NCBI RefSeq assembly: GCF_029690065.1
Contig: NZ_CP121463.1
Coordinates: forward strand, 1,488,001 to 1,552,000
Direction: 5' to 3'
Origin: Arthrobacter sp. Y-9
Lineage (GTDB): Bacteria; Actinomycetota; Actinomycetes; Actinomycetales; Micrococcaceae
Length of the DNA stretch: 64,000 nt
The position numbers and the translations under genes are program-made. This document shows, in pieces, positions 50,882 to 60,036 of this stretch. The notes beneath the pieces were generated by a model. The model ran no database searches, was not told the origin of the DNA, and worked only from the letters and a program-made list of their open reading frames with translations. The first letter of the stretch is position 1; every line of letters begins with the position of its first letter.

Positions 50882-51319
50882 GTGGTGACTCGACGAGATC
50901 TAGGTTCCTGGCTGGAAGGCCCCGACACGACGCACATCAGCAAGTACCCGGGGGAGCGGCTGGGACTGCCGGAATCCGGACAGGGCTCGCTGGCCCGCGC
51001 CGGACGGCGGATCTTGGCGATCTGCATCGACTGGGCACTCTGCCTGTTCATCAGCAACTTCTTCTTCGAGGGCAATTCCTGGGCCACGCTGGCCGTCTTC
51101 TTCGCGGAACAGGCCGTCCTGGTCGGAACGCTGGGCTACAGCATCGGTCACCGGGTCTCGAACATCCATGTGGTGCGGCTGGACGGTTCTCCTGCGGGCA
51201 TTCCCGCGGCACTGGTCCGGGCCGCACTGCTGTGTCTCGTGATCCCCGCCATCATCTTCGACCCCGATCAGCGCGGTCTGCATGACAAGGCCATGAAGAC
51301 CGTCCTGGTCCGGCGCTGA
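50882..51319 (+). CDS. RDD-family membrane protein
   Basis: A 145-residue membrane protein with the RDD pattern: ARAGRRILAICIDWALC (Arg and Asp in the first helix), a second helix pair at about 60-85, and a last helix at about 108-128 ending FDPDQRGLHDKAMKTVLV. The C-terminal GLHDK motif is typical. RDD genes often stand next to glnA1 in actinobacteria. Function is unclear; ion exchange has been proposed for some members. GTG 50882 follows TACCCT by 6 nt. Confidence 0.88.
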   Translation: MVTRRDLGSWLEGPDTTHISKYPGERLGLPESGQGSLARAGRRILAICIDWALCLFISNFFFEGNSWATLAVFFAEQAVLVGTLGYSIGHRVSNIHVVRLDGSPAGIPAALVRAALLCLVIPAIIFDPDQRGLHDKAMKTVLVRR

Positions 51320-51408
51320 ACTGCCCGGCGCTGAATGGCCCGCTGCTGAGCTGACCGCCGTCGAACCGATCTGTTTGCCCACCCCGCCGAATCCGAGGAG
51401 AGCGCCCC

Positions 51409-52035
51409 ATGAGGGACACCACCCCTGATGTCTCACCCACGTCCCTCGCGGACCTGGTGGAGGAGGACCGGATCCTGGATCCGGCCATCCGGCCCTTGTG
51501 GGACGGGATGCCGCGTGTCAGTGGTCCCGTCCACGCCGTGCGCTGTGCGCCCGGCGACAACCTCATGATGCATACGGCGATCTATCGCGCGGAGCCGGGT
51601 TCCGTCATCCTCGTCGACGCCGGGGGCTCCCGGCTGGCGGTGGCCGGCGGCAATGTCTGTGCCGTGGCTCAGCAGCGCGGGATCGCGGCGTTCGTCGTCG
51701 ACGGGTACATCCGCGACCTGGCGGAAGTGCGTGAGATGGGCTTCCCCGTGTTCGCCCGCGGCGTGTTCCCGAAGCCGGGCGGCAAGAACGTCGTGCTGCC
51801 CCAGGACGACACCGTGGTGGGCGGCGTGACCGTTCGCACCGGCGACGTCGTGGTGGCCGATGAGGAAGGCATCGTGGTGCTGGAAGCGGCCCACGCCCTG
51901 GACCTGCTCCAGGCCGCCGAGCAACGCGAGATCGCCGAAAGCGGCCAGTCCCTGGACGACTGGAAGCAGGCTCACCGCCGGAAGATCGAAGCCGGCCTGG
52001 TCGCCGGCGGGGACACCGGGGGACTGCCGGACTGA
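51409..52035 (+). CDS. RraA-like protein, possible HMG/CHA-type aldolase
   Basis: A 208-residue protein of the RraA/class II pyruvate aldolase fold. The segment from GNVCAVAQ to RDLAE fits G-x20-R-D-x2-E, the metal and substrate motif of 4-hydroxy-4-methyl-2-oxoglutarate (HMG/CHA) aldolases. True RNase E inhibitors (RraA) lack this full motif, so an enzyme is more likely than an RNase regulator. The preferred keto-acid is unknown. GAGGAGAG precedes ATG. No catabolic genes lie nearby. Confidence 0.8.
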   Translation: MRDTTPDVSPTSLADLVEEDRILDPAIRPLWDGMPRVSGPVHAVRCAPGDNLMMHTAIYRAEPGSVILVDAGGSRLAVAGGNVCAVAQQRGIAAFVVDGYIRDLAEVREMGFPVFARGVFPKPGGKNVVLPQDDTVVGGVTVRTGDVVVADEEGIVVLEAAHALDLLQAAEQREIAESGQSLDDWKQAHRRKIEAGLVAGGDTGGLPD

Positions 52036-52086
52036 CGTGGACGGGCGTGGCTGAAACCGCGCTGAGCCCGCGGCGCTTAAACGGAA

Positions 52087-52130
52087 CCGGCCGCCGTCGT
52101 CTCCCTGCTCAGGAGAACGACGGCGGCCGG
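52087..52130. terminator. Bidirectional terminator, aldolase / DUF4191
   Basis: Perfect 14-bp stem (52087-52100 with 52117-52130), loop with a further CTCC/GGAG pairing, between convergent genes. It shares the CGACGGCGGC core. Confidence 0.8.
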
Positions 52131-52144
52131 TCGGCGTTGGTGGC

Positions 52145-52900
52145 TCAGCGGCCGCGCATCGCGCGGCGGTCCGGGCGGGCCTTGTACGGGTCGATGCCCT
52201 TCGGGATCGGCAGCTTGGTGCCGAGGGAGGCGATGCGCTTGGACACGGCGCCGACCTCCACCTTCGTGAGGGTGGGCTTGAGCTTGCGCAGCGCGCCGCC
52301 GACCTTCGCGATCGGAACCTGGCCCTCTTCCTTGCCCGCGTAGATCACGTGGATCGGGACGTTCGGCAGGATGCGGGACAGACGCTTGCGCTCCCCGTCG
52401 GCAAGGGTGCGGACGCGGCTCTGCGGCCCTTCGGTCACGAGCACGACGCCGGCACGCCCCACGGCGCGGAACACGAAGTCCTGCGTGCGCGGGTTGGCGG
52501 CGACCGGCTGCTGCTCGACGATCCAGCCACGGCGCAAGGTGCCGAGGGCGGCTCCCACGGCTCCGGGCTGGCCCTCGATCTGGGCAAACGCCGCGCGCTC
52601 GGCACGGCGGGACAGGATGAAGGTCGCGGCCAGCAGACCGAGCATGATGCCCAGGATCAGACCGGTGATCCAGTTGTTGAAGAGGGCGCCGATCCCGACG
52701 CCGACGCCGACCACCACGAGGAAGGCCAGCAGCATGAGCCAGACGACCAGGGGGTCGTGACGGCGGGTCATGGTGAAGACCTCGCCGATCTGCTTCAGCC
52801 GGCTGGGGCCTTCCTTCTTGGCCCGGGGCTTGCGATTGAAGAGGCCGCGCTTGGTGGAGCCGTCGTCGTTCGTGACGGTGGAATCGGTGGATTTAGCCAT
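52145..52900 (-). CDS. DUF4191 membrane protein
   Basis: A 251-residue actinobacterial protein: a basic N-terminus (RKPRAKKEGPSRLKQIGEVF), two transmembrane helices at about 52-72 and 78-98, and a cytoplasmic domain (about 105-225) with GWIVEQQPVAANPRTQDFVFR and VRTLADGERKRLSR. The family is usually found near lipA/lipB, as here. Function is unknown. A TAGAAT box lies 9 nt upstream of ATG with GGAGA between them, giving a very short leader. Confidence 0.85.
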   Translation of the reverse strand: MAKSTDSTVTNDDGSTKRGLFNRKPRAKKEGPSRLKQIGEVFTMTRRHDPLVVWLMLLAFLVVVGVGVGIGALFNNWITGLILGIMLGLLAATFILSRRAERAAFAQIEGQPGAVGAALGTLRRGWIVEQQPVAANPRTQDFVFRAVGRAGVVLVTEGPQSRVRTLADGERKRLSRILPNVPIHVIYAGKEEGQVPIAKVGGALRKLKPTLTKVEVGAVSKRIASLGTKLPIPKGIDPYKARPDRRAMRGR

Positions 52901-52943
52901 AGTGTCTCCATTCTAGCCAGCACTGAGAGTGTACTGAAACGCC

Positions 52944-52979
52944 GACGGCGGCACACGGTCAATACCGTGTGCCGCCGTC
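52944..52979 (-). terminator. Terminator after lipA
   Basis: Perfect 16-bp stem (52944-52959 with 52964-52979), 4-nt loop, just downstream of lipA and upstream of the DUF4191 gene. It shares the CGACGGCGGC core. Confidence 0.8.
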
Positions 52980-53000
52980 AACGTCGGAAGGCGCCGGACC

Positions 53001-54020
53001 TCAGCTGTGGGTGGTGATGAGGGTGCGGGCTTCTTGGCGGGTGGCGCCGGAGTCTTGGATGCCTTCGGCGATGTGGGCGAGGTTTTCGGGGATGTCGCGG
53101 CCTTTTTTGCGCATGGCGGTGGCCCAGAGGCGTCCGGCGCGGTAGGAGGAGCGGACCAGGGGCCCGGACATGACGCCGAGGAAGCCGATGTCTTCGGCTT
53201 CGTCGGCGAGTTCGACGAATTCCTGGGGTTTGACCCAGCGGTCCACGGGCAGGTGCCGTTCGGAGGGTCGGAGGTATTGGGTGATGGTGATCAGGTCGCA
53301 GCCGGCTTCGTGCAGATCACGCAGGGCCTCGCTGATTTCTTCGCGGGTTTCGCCCATGCCGAGGATGAGGTTGGATTTGGTGACCATGCCGTGGGTGCGG
53401 CCTTGGGTGATGACATCCAGGGAGCGTTCGTAGCGGAAGGCGGGGCGGATGCGTTTGAAGATGCGGGGGACGGTTTCGACGTTGTGGGCGAACACTTCCG
53501 GGCGGGAGTCGCAGATCGCTTGGATGTGTTCGGGTTTGCCGGAGAAGTCGGGGATGAGCAGTTCGACGCCGGTGCCGGGGTTGAGTTCGTGGATTTTGCG
53601 CACGGTTTCGGCGTAGAGCCAGACGCCTTCGTCGTCGAGGTCGTCGCGGGCGACGCCGGTGACGGTGGCGTAGCGCAGGTTCATGGACTGCACGGAGCGG
53701 GCGACTTTGGTGGGTTCGAGCCGGTCCAGGGGTGAGGGTTTGCCGGTGTCGATCTGGCAGAAGTCGCAGCGGCGGGTGCATTCGGAGCCGCCGATGAGGA
53801 AGGTCGCTTCTTTGTCTTCCCAGCATTCGAAGATGTTGGGGCAGCCGGCTTCTTCGCAGACGGTGTGCAGGCCTTCTTTTTTGACGAGGTTTTTCAGGCC
53901 GACGAACTCGGGTCCCATCTGGACTTTGGCTTTGATCCAGTCGGGTTTGCGTTCCACGGGGGTGGCGGCGTTGCGTTGTTCGATCCGCAGGAGTTTACGG
54001 CCTTCGGGGACAAGAGTCAC
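53001..54020 (-). CDS. lipA: Lipoyl synthase
   Basis: A 339-residue radical-SAM enzyme that inserts two sulfurs into octanoyl-protein to make lipoyl groups. The radical-SAM cluster ligands are CTRRCDFC (C81, C85, C88). The auxiliary cluster ligands are C55, C60 and C66, and the C-terminal serine ligand region is [11 protein letters not shown] start overlapping the lipB stop (GTGA). Codon use is unlike every neighbour I compared: Glu is GAA 31 of 33 times and Lys is AAA 17 of 17 times, with Gln CAA 6 of 10, while neighbours use GAG, AAG and CAG. The protein itself is fully normal. This suggests transfer or unusual selection at the RNA level. Confidence 0.96.
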   Translation of the reverse strand: MTLVPEGRKLLRIEQRNAATPVERKPDWIKAKVQMGPEFVGLKNLVKKEGLHTVCEEAGCPNIFECWEDKEATFLIGGSECTRRCDFCQIDTGKPSPLDRLEPTKVARSVQSMNLRYATVTGVARDDLDDEGVWLYAETVRKIHELNPGTGVELLIPDFSGKPEHIQAICDSRPEVFAHNVETVPRIFKRIRPAFRYERSLDVITQGRTHGMVTKSNLILGMGETREEISEALRDLHEAGCDLITITQYLRPSERHLPVDRWVKPQEFVELADEAEDIGFLGVMSGPLVRSSYRAGRLWATAMRKKGRDIPENLAHIAEGIQDSGATRQEARTLITTHS

Positions 54021-54685
54021 TTGACTGCTCCTTCTTCCACGGCGACGAGTTCGCTCTCGTGCTTGCGGAACTCTTCCATCACTCGCTCAACAAGGTCAGC
54101 AGGCGAGATGTTCCGTCCGGTCTCCAGGGCGATGGTGGTCACCCCGGCATCCGAGATCCCGCACGCGACGATCTGCGCGTAGGGGGCCAGGTCATTGTTG
54201 CAATTGATGGCGATGCCGTGCATGGTGACGCCTTCATGGACCCTGATGCCGATGGCGGCGATCTTCCGGTCCGGGCCCTTCTCATCGGCGGTGATCCAGA
54301 CACCGGCGCGGCCGTCCACCCGGGTGGAGGCGATGCCGTAGTCCGCGAGCACGTCGATGATGACGTCCTCGAGCCGGTGCACGTAGTCCCGGATGCCGGC
54401 CGGGTTCTTCAGCTTGATGATCGGGTACGCCACCAGCTGGCCCGGGCCGTGCCACGTCAGCTTGCCACCGCGGTCCACGGGCACCACGGGGGTGCCGTCG
54501 AAGGGCCGTTCGTGATCTTCGGTGCGTTTGCCCGCGGTGTACACGGCGGCGTGTTCCAGCAGGAGCACGGTGCTCGGACGTGAACCGTCCAGGACAGCGG
54601 CGTGCAGCTCGCGCTGCGCGTCCCAGCCCTGGAGGTAGTCGACGTAGTCCGGGGCAAGTCCCAGGGTCGAGAACTCCAAAGTCAT
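54017..54685 (-). CDS. lipB: Octanoyltransferase
   Basis: A 222-residue enzyme that moves octanoate from acyl carrier protein to E2 and GcvH lipoyl domains, the substrate for LipA. The catalytic lysine lies in [10 protein letters not shown] (K141) and the catalytic cysteine in VACGISDAG (C175). [19 protein letters not shown] is the family signature. I chose ATG 54685, 7 nt after TAAGCT; the longer open frame to 54892 runs into the divergent gene and is not protein-like. Its codon use is normal (GAG/AAG), unlike lipA. Confidence 0.94.
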   Translation of the reverse strand: MTLEFSTLGLAPDYVDYLQGWDAQRELHAAVLDGSRPSTVLLLEHAAVYTAGKRTEDHERPFDGTPVVPVDRGGKLTWHGPGQLVAYPIIKLKNPAGIRDYVHRLEDVIIDVLADYGIASTRVDGRAGVWITADEKGPDRKIAAIGIRVHEGVTMHGIAINCNNDLAPYAQIVACGISDAGVTTIALETGRNISPADLVERVMEEFRKHESELVAVEEGAVK

Positions 54686-54692
54686 GCGTATC

Positions 54693-54698
54693 AGCTTA
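54693..54698 (-). promoter_or_regulatory. -10 box of leaderless lipB
   Basis: TAAGCT on the minus strand, 7 nt before ATG 54685. Confidence 0.5.
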
Positions 54699-54860
54699 GA
54701 CCTGTGGAGCCTGACGGCAGGCCGTTGTGGTGAAGGTCTCACTGCCCCGGGGATTGTTACCGCGCGGCCGGACGAGGTGCCTGTGGATAACTTCTGCGGG
54801 GAAACGCTGTCCCAGTGCACAGTAGGAGAGGTCGGCGGAGGAGATCGTGCAGGAGGCGTG

Positions 54861-56510
54861 ATGAGGGCGGAACAGGCTGGAGACGGCGGCATCGCGGAAG
54901 GCGCGGCGGCGCCGCGGGTTCCGGGATACCGGGTCGTGCGGCGGCTGGGCGCCGGGGGCAGCGGCGCCGTGTGGCTGCTGGAGGACGACGACGGTGCCCG
55001 GCGGGCCGTGAAGGTGCCGCACGTGACACCGGGCCGGGGTGGGCCGGAGAGCCACCCGCTGCCGGGTGACTCCTTGCGGGGCGAACGATGGCGGGTTCAG
55101 GGTCTCGATCACCCGCATCTGCTGCGGCTCCACGGCCTCATGCCCGTCGACGTTCCCGGGCCCGACGGCTCGGATATCCGGATGACCGGGGTCCTGATGG
55201 ACTTCGCGGCGGGTGGTTCGGTCGGAAGCCTCGTGGCGGCGCGTGGCGTCCTCAGCGCCCCCGAAGTGGTGACCGTGACCGTGCCGGTGGCCGAAGCCCT
55301 GGCCGCACTTCACGCGAAGGGCATCGTTCACGGCGACGTCTCCGGCGGCAACATCCTGTTCTCGGCAGAGGGTGTGCCGCTCCTCGCGGATTTCGGGCAG
55401 GCGCACCTGACGGGGGAGCGGAGGCTGCGACGGGCCACCCCGGTCTTCGCCGATCCGGAGGCCCGGGAATCAGGATCGGAGGGCGATGTGTACGCCCTGG
55501 CCGCGGTCGCCTGGTGGTGCCTCACGGGCGAATCGCCGGGACCGGTGCAGCACCGGCCGCCCCTTCCCGTGCTCCGCCCGGAGGTGCCGCCCGAACTGGC
55601 CGCGGCGCTGGAAGAAGCGCTGACAGACCGCCCGGACGACCGGCCCAGCGCCCGGGACTTCGCTCGCGCCGTGCAGAGGTCCGCTCCGGCGATGCCCGTC
55701 CGGATCGCGCCCGGCGCCGGGCGCGAGGACTACCGAGAGCTGGCGACGTCGCTCATGCCGTCGCGGAGTGGCGCGGTGCGATACCGCTCGGTGCGGCGTC
55801 GTCTGCTGGGGCATCGTCAGATGAGTCGCCGGCCGGTGGCTCGTCGGGTGGGCTCGACTCGCGGGCGGGTCCGGTCCCGCGGGGTCGTCCTGGCCGCGGT
55901 GGCATTGGCCACGGTGGTCCTTGGCGTCGCATTGGCGTTCCTCGGTGTCACGCTGCCCGGTGGGTGGATGGCGGACGGGCCCGGGCCGGGGGCGGCGTCG
56001 CCCGGCCAGGAGCAGCGTCGTGGCGTTGCCGCAGCCGAAGCCGTCCCACCGAGCCCGAAAGCACGGCCTCCCGCGCCTCCGGCCGCCCCGGCGCCGCCGT
56101 CGGCCGTCGCCACCCGGACTGACCCCGTCGAGGCCGCCCGGCGCCTCCTCTCCGACCGCAGCGCGGCCCTGATCGCCCGGGACGCGGCACGCCTGGAATC
56201 CGTGTACGGCAACGCCGACGGCGCGCTCCGGAGCCGGGACCGGGCGCTGATCGGGCGCTTGGTGGCGGGGCACCGCCATTATGTGGACTACCGGCCTGTG
56301 CTCAGCGCCGCCGCCGTGGACAGCGGCGCTTCCGCCGCCCGTGCGGTGCTCAGCGTGACGATCCGGACGCCGTCGTACGTCGTCTCGGGCGACGCAGGGG
56401 CCGGCCCGGCCCCTGCTGAGAGGATGCCGGCTCGCAGGGAGGACCTGATCCTCACCCTGGTCCGGGAGAGCGGCGGGTGGCGGATCGCAGGGGTCGCCCC
56501 ACGCGGCTGA
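54861..56510 (+). CDS. Membrane kinase-like protein with altered catalytic loop
   Basis: A 549-residue receptor-like protein. The cytoplasmic kinase fold (about 22-272) keeps the glycine loop LGAGGSGAVW, K51 and DFG (177-179), but the catalytic loop reads HGDVSGGN (157-164) in place of HRDxKxxN. The Arg and Lys are lost, while Asp159 and Asn164 remain. A basic linker leads to one transmembrane helix (about 341-363), a Pro/Ala linker, and an extracellular domain (about 420-549) resembling an NTF2/SnoaL-like fold (ARRLLSDRSAALIARD, GWRIAGVAP). It could be a weak kinase or a pseudokinase sensor. ATG 54861 follows AGGAGG by 4 nt; the frame is open further upstream. Divergent from lipB. Confidence 0.78.
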   Translation: MRAEQAGDGGIAEGAAAPRVPGYRVVRRLGAGGSGAVWLLEDDDGARRAVKVPHVTPGRGGPESHPLPGDSLRGERWRVQGLDHPHLLRLHGLMPVDVPGPDGSDIRMTGVLMDFAAGGSVGSLVAARGVLSAPEVVTVTVPVAEALAALHAKGIVHGDVSGGNILFSAEGVPLLADFGQAHLTGERRLRRATPVFADPEARESGSEGDVYALAAVAWWCLTGESPGPVQHRPPLPVLRPEVPPELAAALEEALTDRPDDRPSARDFARAVQRSAPAMPVRIAPGAGREDYRELATSLMPSRSGAVRYRSVRRRLLGHRQMSRRPVARRVGSTRGRVRSRGVVLAAVALATVVLGVALAFLGVTLPGGWMADGPGPGAASPGQEQRRGVAAAEAVPPSPKARPPAPPAAPAPPSAVATRTDPVEAARRLLSDRSAALIARDAARLESVYGNADGALRSRDRALIGRLVAGHRHYVDYRPVLSAAAVDSGASAARAVLSVTIRTPSYVVSGDAGAGPAPAERMPARREDLILTLVRESGGWRIAGVAPRG

Positions 56511-56544
56511 CCGTGGCGTCCCCCAGGGCGCGGGACGGGCTGGT

Positions 56545-56550
56545 TAGGAT
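56545..56550 (+). promoter_or_regulatory. -10 box of leaderless tricorn gene
   Basis: TAGGAT, 6 nt before ATG 56557. Confidence 0.55.
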
Positions 56551-56556
56551 CGAACC

Positions 56557-59500
56557 ATGACACACCAAGGCTATTTGAGGTACCCCCACATCCATGGTGA
56601 TCTGCTCACGTTCGTCGCCGAGGATGACGTCTGGCTGGCCCCGCTCAGCGGTGGCAAGGCCTGGCGCGTCTCCGCGCTGAACCTGCCGGCCAGGAACCCG
56701 CGTTTCACCCCTGACGGGAAGCGCCTGGTCTGGACCGTCACCCGCGGATCCGCGCCGGAGGTGGTGACGGCGCTCCTCGACGGCGGGGACTTCCGGCAGC
56801 TGACGCACTTCGGTCATCCTTCGACGAGGAACAAGGGCTTCCTCCCGGACGGACGCGTGCTGGTGACCAGTGCCTTCCAGCAGGGCGACTCACGCCTGGC
56901 ACATGGTTATGCGGTGCCGCTCGACGGCGGAGCGCCCGAGGCTCTCGGCTACGGGCCCCTGGAGAACATGGCGTTCGGCCCGGCGCTCGGGGACGAGAAG
57001 CCGGTGGTCCTGGCCTCCCTGCTGTCCCGTGAACCGGCCTGGTGGAAGCGGTACCGTGGCGGCACCGGGGGCAAGCTGTGGATCGACGCGGACGGCAATG
57101 GCGAGTTCACGCGTCTGGTGCCGGAGCTCGACGGCAACCTCACGGACCCGGTGTGGAGCGGTGGCCGGATCCACTTCCTCTCCGACCACGAGGGCTACGG
57201 CAACCTCTATTCGGTGACCCCCGACGGTCAGAACCTGCGCCGTCACACCGACCATGAGGACTTCTACGTCCGGCACGCCTCCGGCGATGGCAGCCGCCTC
57301 GTCGTCGAGTCCGCCGGCCGGATCTTCCTCCTGGACGGTGAGGACGCCGAGGCCCAGGCCGTCGACATCGAGCTGGCCTCGGTCCGTCCGGCGTCGAAGC
57401 CCCTCGACGTGTCCGCGCATCTCCGCGAAGCCCAGCCGGACACGCGGGGCGAGAGCAGCCTGGTGGTCAGCCATGGTTCGCTCCACTGGCTCCGGCACCA
57501 GGAAGGCCCTGCCCGTGCCATCGAAGCGGACAGCTCCGTGCGGGCCCGTCTGCCACGTTTCCTCGCGAATGGCCGTGTCGCGTACCTCCACGACCGCGGC
57601 GGCGAGGAGTCCCTGCTCGTGACCGACCTGGTCAACGACGCGTTCGGCGCCCCAGCCGCGCCTGCTGCTCCGGCTCAAGCGCCGAGCGGCCAGGATGTCG
57701 CGGAGGACGACGACGGCCTGCCCCGCCCGGTGTCGGCACTGGGTGTGGTGGGGGACTCGGCCTCTTCGCCGGTCCGTGAGCACGTCGACGCGGAGGATCG
57801 TGAAGACGGCCTGGCGGACGCCGAAGGATTCACGGAGCCCCGCTCCGAGGACGCACCCGGCGCTGTTTCTGGGACCGTCGAATTCACGCCTCCGGCCCGC
57901 GTGGTGAGCCTGGAGCCGAGCCCCGACGGGGAGTGGCTCCTCGTGGGAACCGTCTTCGGCGACGTGATCCTGCTGAACACCAGGACCGGCGAGCATGAAA
58001 GCGTCGCGGCCCCGGGCGCCGGCACGGTGGATCACCTCGCCTGGTCGCCGGACAGCGCCTGGTTCGCCTGGTCTCAGGCGGTGACGGGCAATTCCGAGCG
58101 CCGGTCCATCCGGTTGCGGTCCCGCGAGGAAGGTTCCTCGGTGCTCGAGGTCACCGATGGCCGGTTCGTGGATTCACACCCGGCCTTCACCACGGACGGC
58201 AAGTTCCTCGCCTTCCTGTCGAGCCGCAGCTTTGATCCGGTGTACGACGGTCAGAGCTTCGACCTCTCCTTCCCGCACCCCATCAGGCCGTATCTCGTGT
58301 CCCTGGACGCGAGCACGGCCGCCCCCTTCGGTCCTCGGATCGCCGAGGCCCGGCCCGCCGCCAAGGACGAAGCCTCCGCGAAGGACGCCGCTCCGGCGGT
58401 GACCCTGGTGGACCCGGTGGGCATCGCCGAGCGGGTGATCTCGCTGCCTGTGGAACAGGGCAACTATGAGCACCTGACCGCCGTGCCGGGGGCACTCCTG
58501 TATCTGGACGTGCCGGTCAAGGGCGAGCTGGGTGACGGCCGCGCCAAGACCACCGATCAGGCCCCCAAGGCCCCCCTCATCCGTCTCGACCTCTCCAGCG
58601 GCAAGACCCGTACCGTGGCAGAGGGCGTCGAGACCTACCGCCTCTCCGGGGACGGTTCCACCGCCGTCGTCCAGGCCGAGGGCAAGCTCCGCACCGTCTC
58701 CACGGGTGAAGCGGAGCAGGAGCCGGAGGACCTGGAGGTCGACCGCATCAGGGTGTTCCTGGAACCGCGCAAGGTGTGGGCCCAGCAGTACCGGGAGGCC
58801 TGGCGTCTTCAGCGGGACTTCTTCTGGGACGAGAACATGGGCGGTCTCGACTGGGAGGCCGTCTACGAACGCTACCTGCCCGTCCTCGAACGGATCGGCA
58901 GCTACGACGACCTGGTGGACCTGCTCTGGGAACTGCACGGCGAACTCGGCACGTCCCACGCCTATGTGCGCTCCGCCGAACCGAGCGAGAAGGGCAGCGG
59001 CAGGCAGGGCTTCCTCGGCGCGGACCTCAGTCAGGGCGAGTCCGGCTGGACCGTGGACCGCGTTCTCGAGGGCGACACCTCGGACCCGCAAGCCATCTCA
59101 CCGCTGCGCCGCCCGGGCGCGGATGTGCGGGCCGGGGACGTGCTCCTCGCCGTCGACGGCGTCGCACTCGGCGGTCCTGACGGCGTGAGTCCGGCGGAGC
59201 TTCTCCGCGGCGCCGGAGGGCGGCCTGTGGAGCTCACCGTCCGCACGCCCGGGCAGGCCGCCCGGCGGGTCGCCGTCGTGCCGCTGGCGTCGGAAGAGCG
59301 GCTGCGGTACCAGGACTGGGTGCAGTCCAAGCGGAGGATGGTCCGTGAAGCCTCCGGCGGGGGATTCGGCTACATCCACATCCCGGACATGCAGGCGCAC
59401 GGCTGGGCTCAGCTGCACCGTGACCTGGAGACCGAGTCCCTGCGCGACGCCCTCGTGGTGGACGTGCGGCGGAACCGCGGCGGGCACACGTCCCAGCTCG

Positions 59501-60003
59501 TGGCCGAGTTGATCGGCCGCACGGTGGACGCCTGGATGATGCCGCGTGGCGAGTACCCGATGGTGTACCCGCGCCTCGCCTCCCGGGGGCCGGTGGTCGT
59601 CCTGACTGACGAGTTCGCCGGTTCGGACGGGGACATCATCACGCAGATCGTCAAGATGCGCGGCATCGGACCGGTCATCGGCACGCGGACCTGGGGCGGT
59701 GTGGTCGGTATCGATATGCGCTTCGACCTCGTGGACGGCACGCCGGTCTCACAGCCGCGCTACTCGCATTTCTTCGGTCAGGGCATCGGCTGGGGAGTCG
59801 AGAACCGGGGCGTGGACCCGGACATCGAGATCCTTTTCCCGCCGCACGCTCACAAGGCCGGCACGGACCCGCAGCTGGAACACGGCATCGGCGTGCTGAA
59901 GGAGATGCTCCGGGAGATCCCCACCAAGACGCCACCGGGCAGGGACACGATCCCCGGCCTGGTGCCACCGCCGCTGGCACCCCGCCCCGGCGGAACGTCC
60001 TGA
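56557..60003 (+). CDS. Tricorn protease homologue
   Basis: A 1148-residue cytoplasmic serine peptidase that trims peptides, probably downstream of Clp or the proteasome. Order: a six-bladed propeller (about 1-330), an acidic Ala/Glu/Asp-rich insert (about 365-450), a second propeller (about 450-720), the C1 helical domain, a PDZ domain (about 820-920) and the C2 catalytic domain. The catalytic histidine is in GTSHAYV (H801) and the nucleophile in DEFAGSDGD (S1023). GWGVENRGVDPDIE is the family C-terminal block. ATG 56557 lies 6 nt after TAGGAT. The acidic insert looks longer than in archaeal tricorn. Confidence 0.93.
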   Translation: MTHQGYLRYPHIHGDLLTFVAEDDVWLAPLSGGKAWRVSALNLPARNPRFTPDGKRLVWTVTRGSAPEVVTALLDGGDFRQLTHFGHPSTRNKGFLPDGRVLVTSAFQQGDSRLAHGYAVPLDGGAPEALGYGPLENMAFGPALGDEKPVVLASLLSREPAWWKRYRGGTGGKLWIDADGNGEFTRLVPELDGNLTDPVWSGGRIHFLSDHEGYGNLYSVTPDGQNLRRHTDHEDFYVRHASGDGSRLVVESAGRIFLLDGEDAEAQAVDIELASVRPASKPLDVSAHLREAQPDTRGESSLVVSHGSLHWLRHQEGPARAIEADSSVRARLPRFLANGRVAYLHDRGGEESLLVTDLVNDAFGAPAAPAAPAQAPSGQDVAEDDDGLPRPVSALGVVGDSASSPVREHVDAEDREDGLADAEGFTEPRSEDAPGAVSGTVEFTPPARVVSLEPSPDGEWLLVGTVFGDVILLNTRTGEHESVAAPGAGTVDHLAWSPDSAWFAWSQAVTGNSERRSIRLRSREEGSSVLEVTDGRFVDSHPAFTTDGKFLAFLSSRSFDPVYDGQSFDLSFPHPIRPYLVSLDASTAAPFGPRIAEARPAAKDEASAKDAAPAVTLVDPVGIAERVISLPVEQGNYEHLTAVPGALLYLDVPVKGELGDGRAKTTDQAPKAPLIRLDLSSGKTRTVAEGVETYRLSGDGSTAVVQAEGKLRTVSTGEAEQEPEDLEVDRIRVFLEPRKVWAQQYREAWRLQRDFFWDENMGGLDWEAVYERYLPVLERIGSYDDLVDLLWELHGELGTSHAYVRSAEPSEKGSGRQGFLGADLSQGESGWTVDRVLEGDTSDPQAISPLRRPGADVRAGDVLLAVDGVALGGPDGVSPAELLRGAGGRPVELTVRTPGQAARRVAVVPLASEERLRYQDWVQSKRRMVREASGGGFGYIHIPDMQAHGWAQLHRDLETESLRDALVVDVRRNRGGHTSQLVAELIGRTVDAWMMPRGEYPMVYPRLASRGPVVVLTDEFAGSDGDIITQIVKMRGIGPVIGTRTWGGVVGIDMRFDLVDGTPVSQPRYSHFFGQGIGWGVENRGVDPDIEILFPPHAHKAGTDPQLEHGIGVLKEMLREIPTKTPPGRDTIPGLVPPPLAPRPGGTS

Positions 60004-60036
60004 CAGCACCATCCTGACAGCAGAAGGAGCAACACC

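Noticed and set aside
54684-54860. Upstream extension of the kinase-like gene to ATG 54684
   Set aside because: It would overlap the lipB start and promoter, and the extra residues have no protein-like pattern; AGGAGG at 54851 supports ATG 54861.
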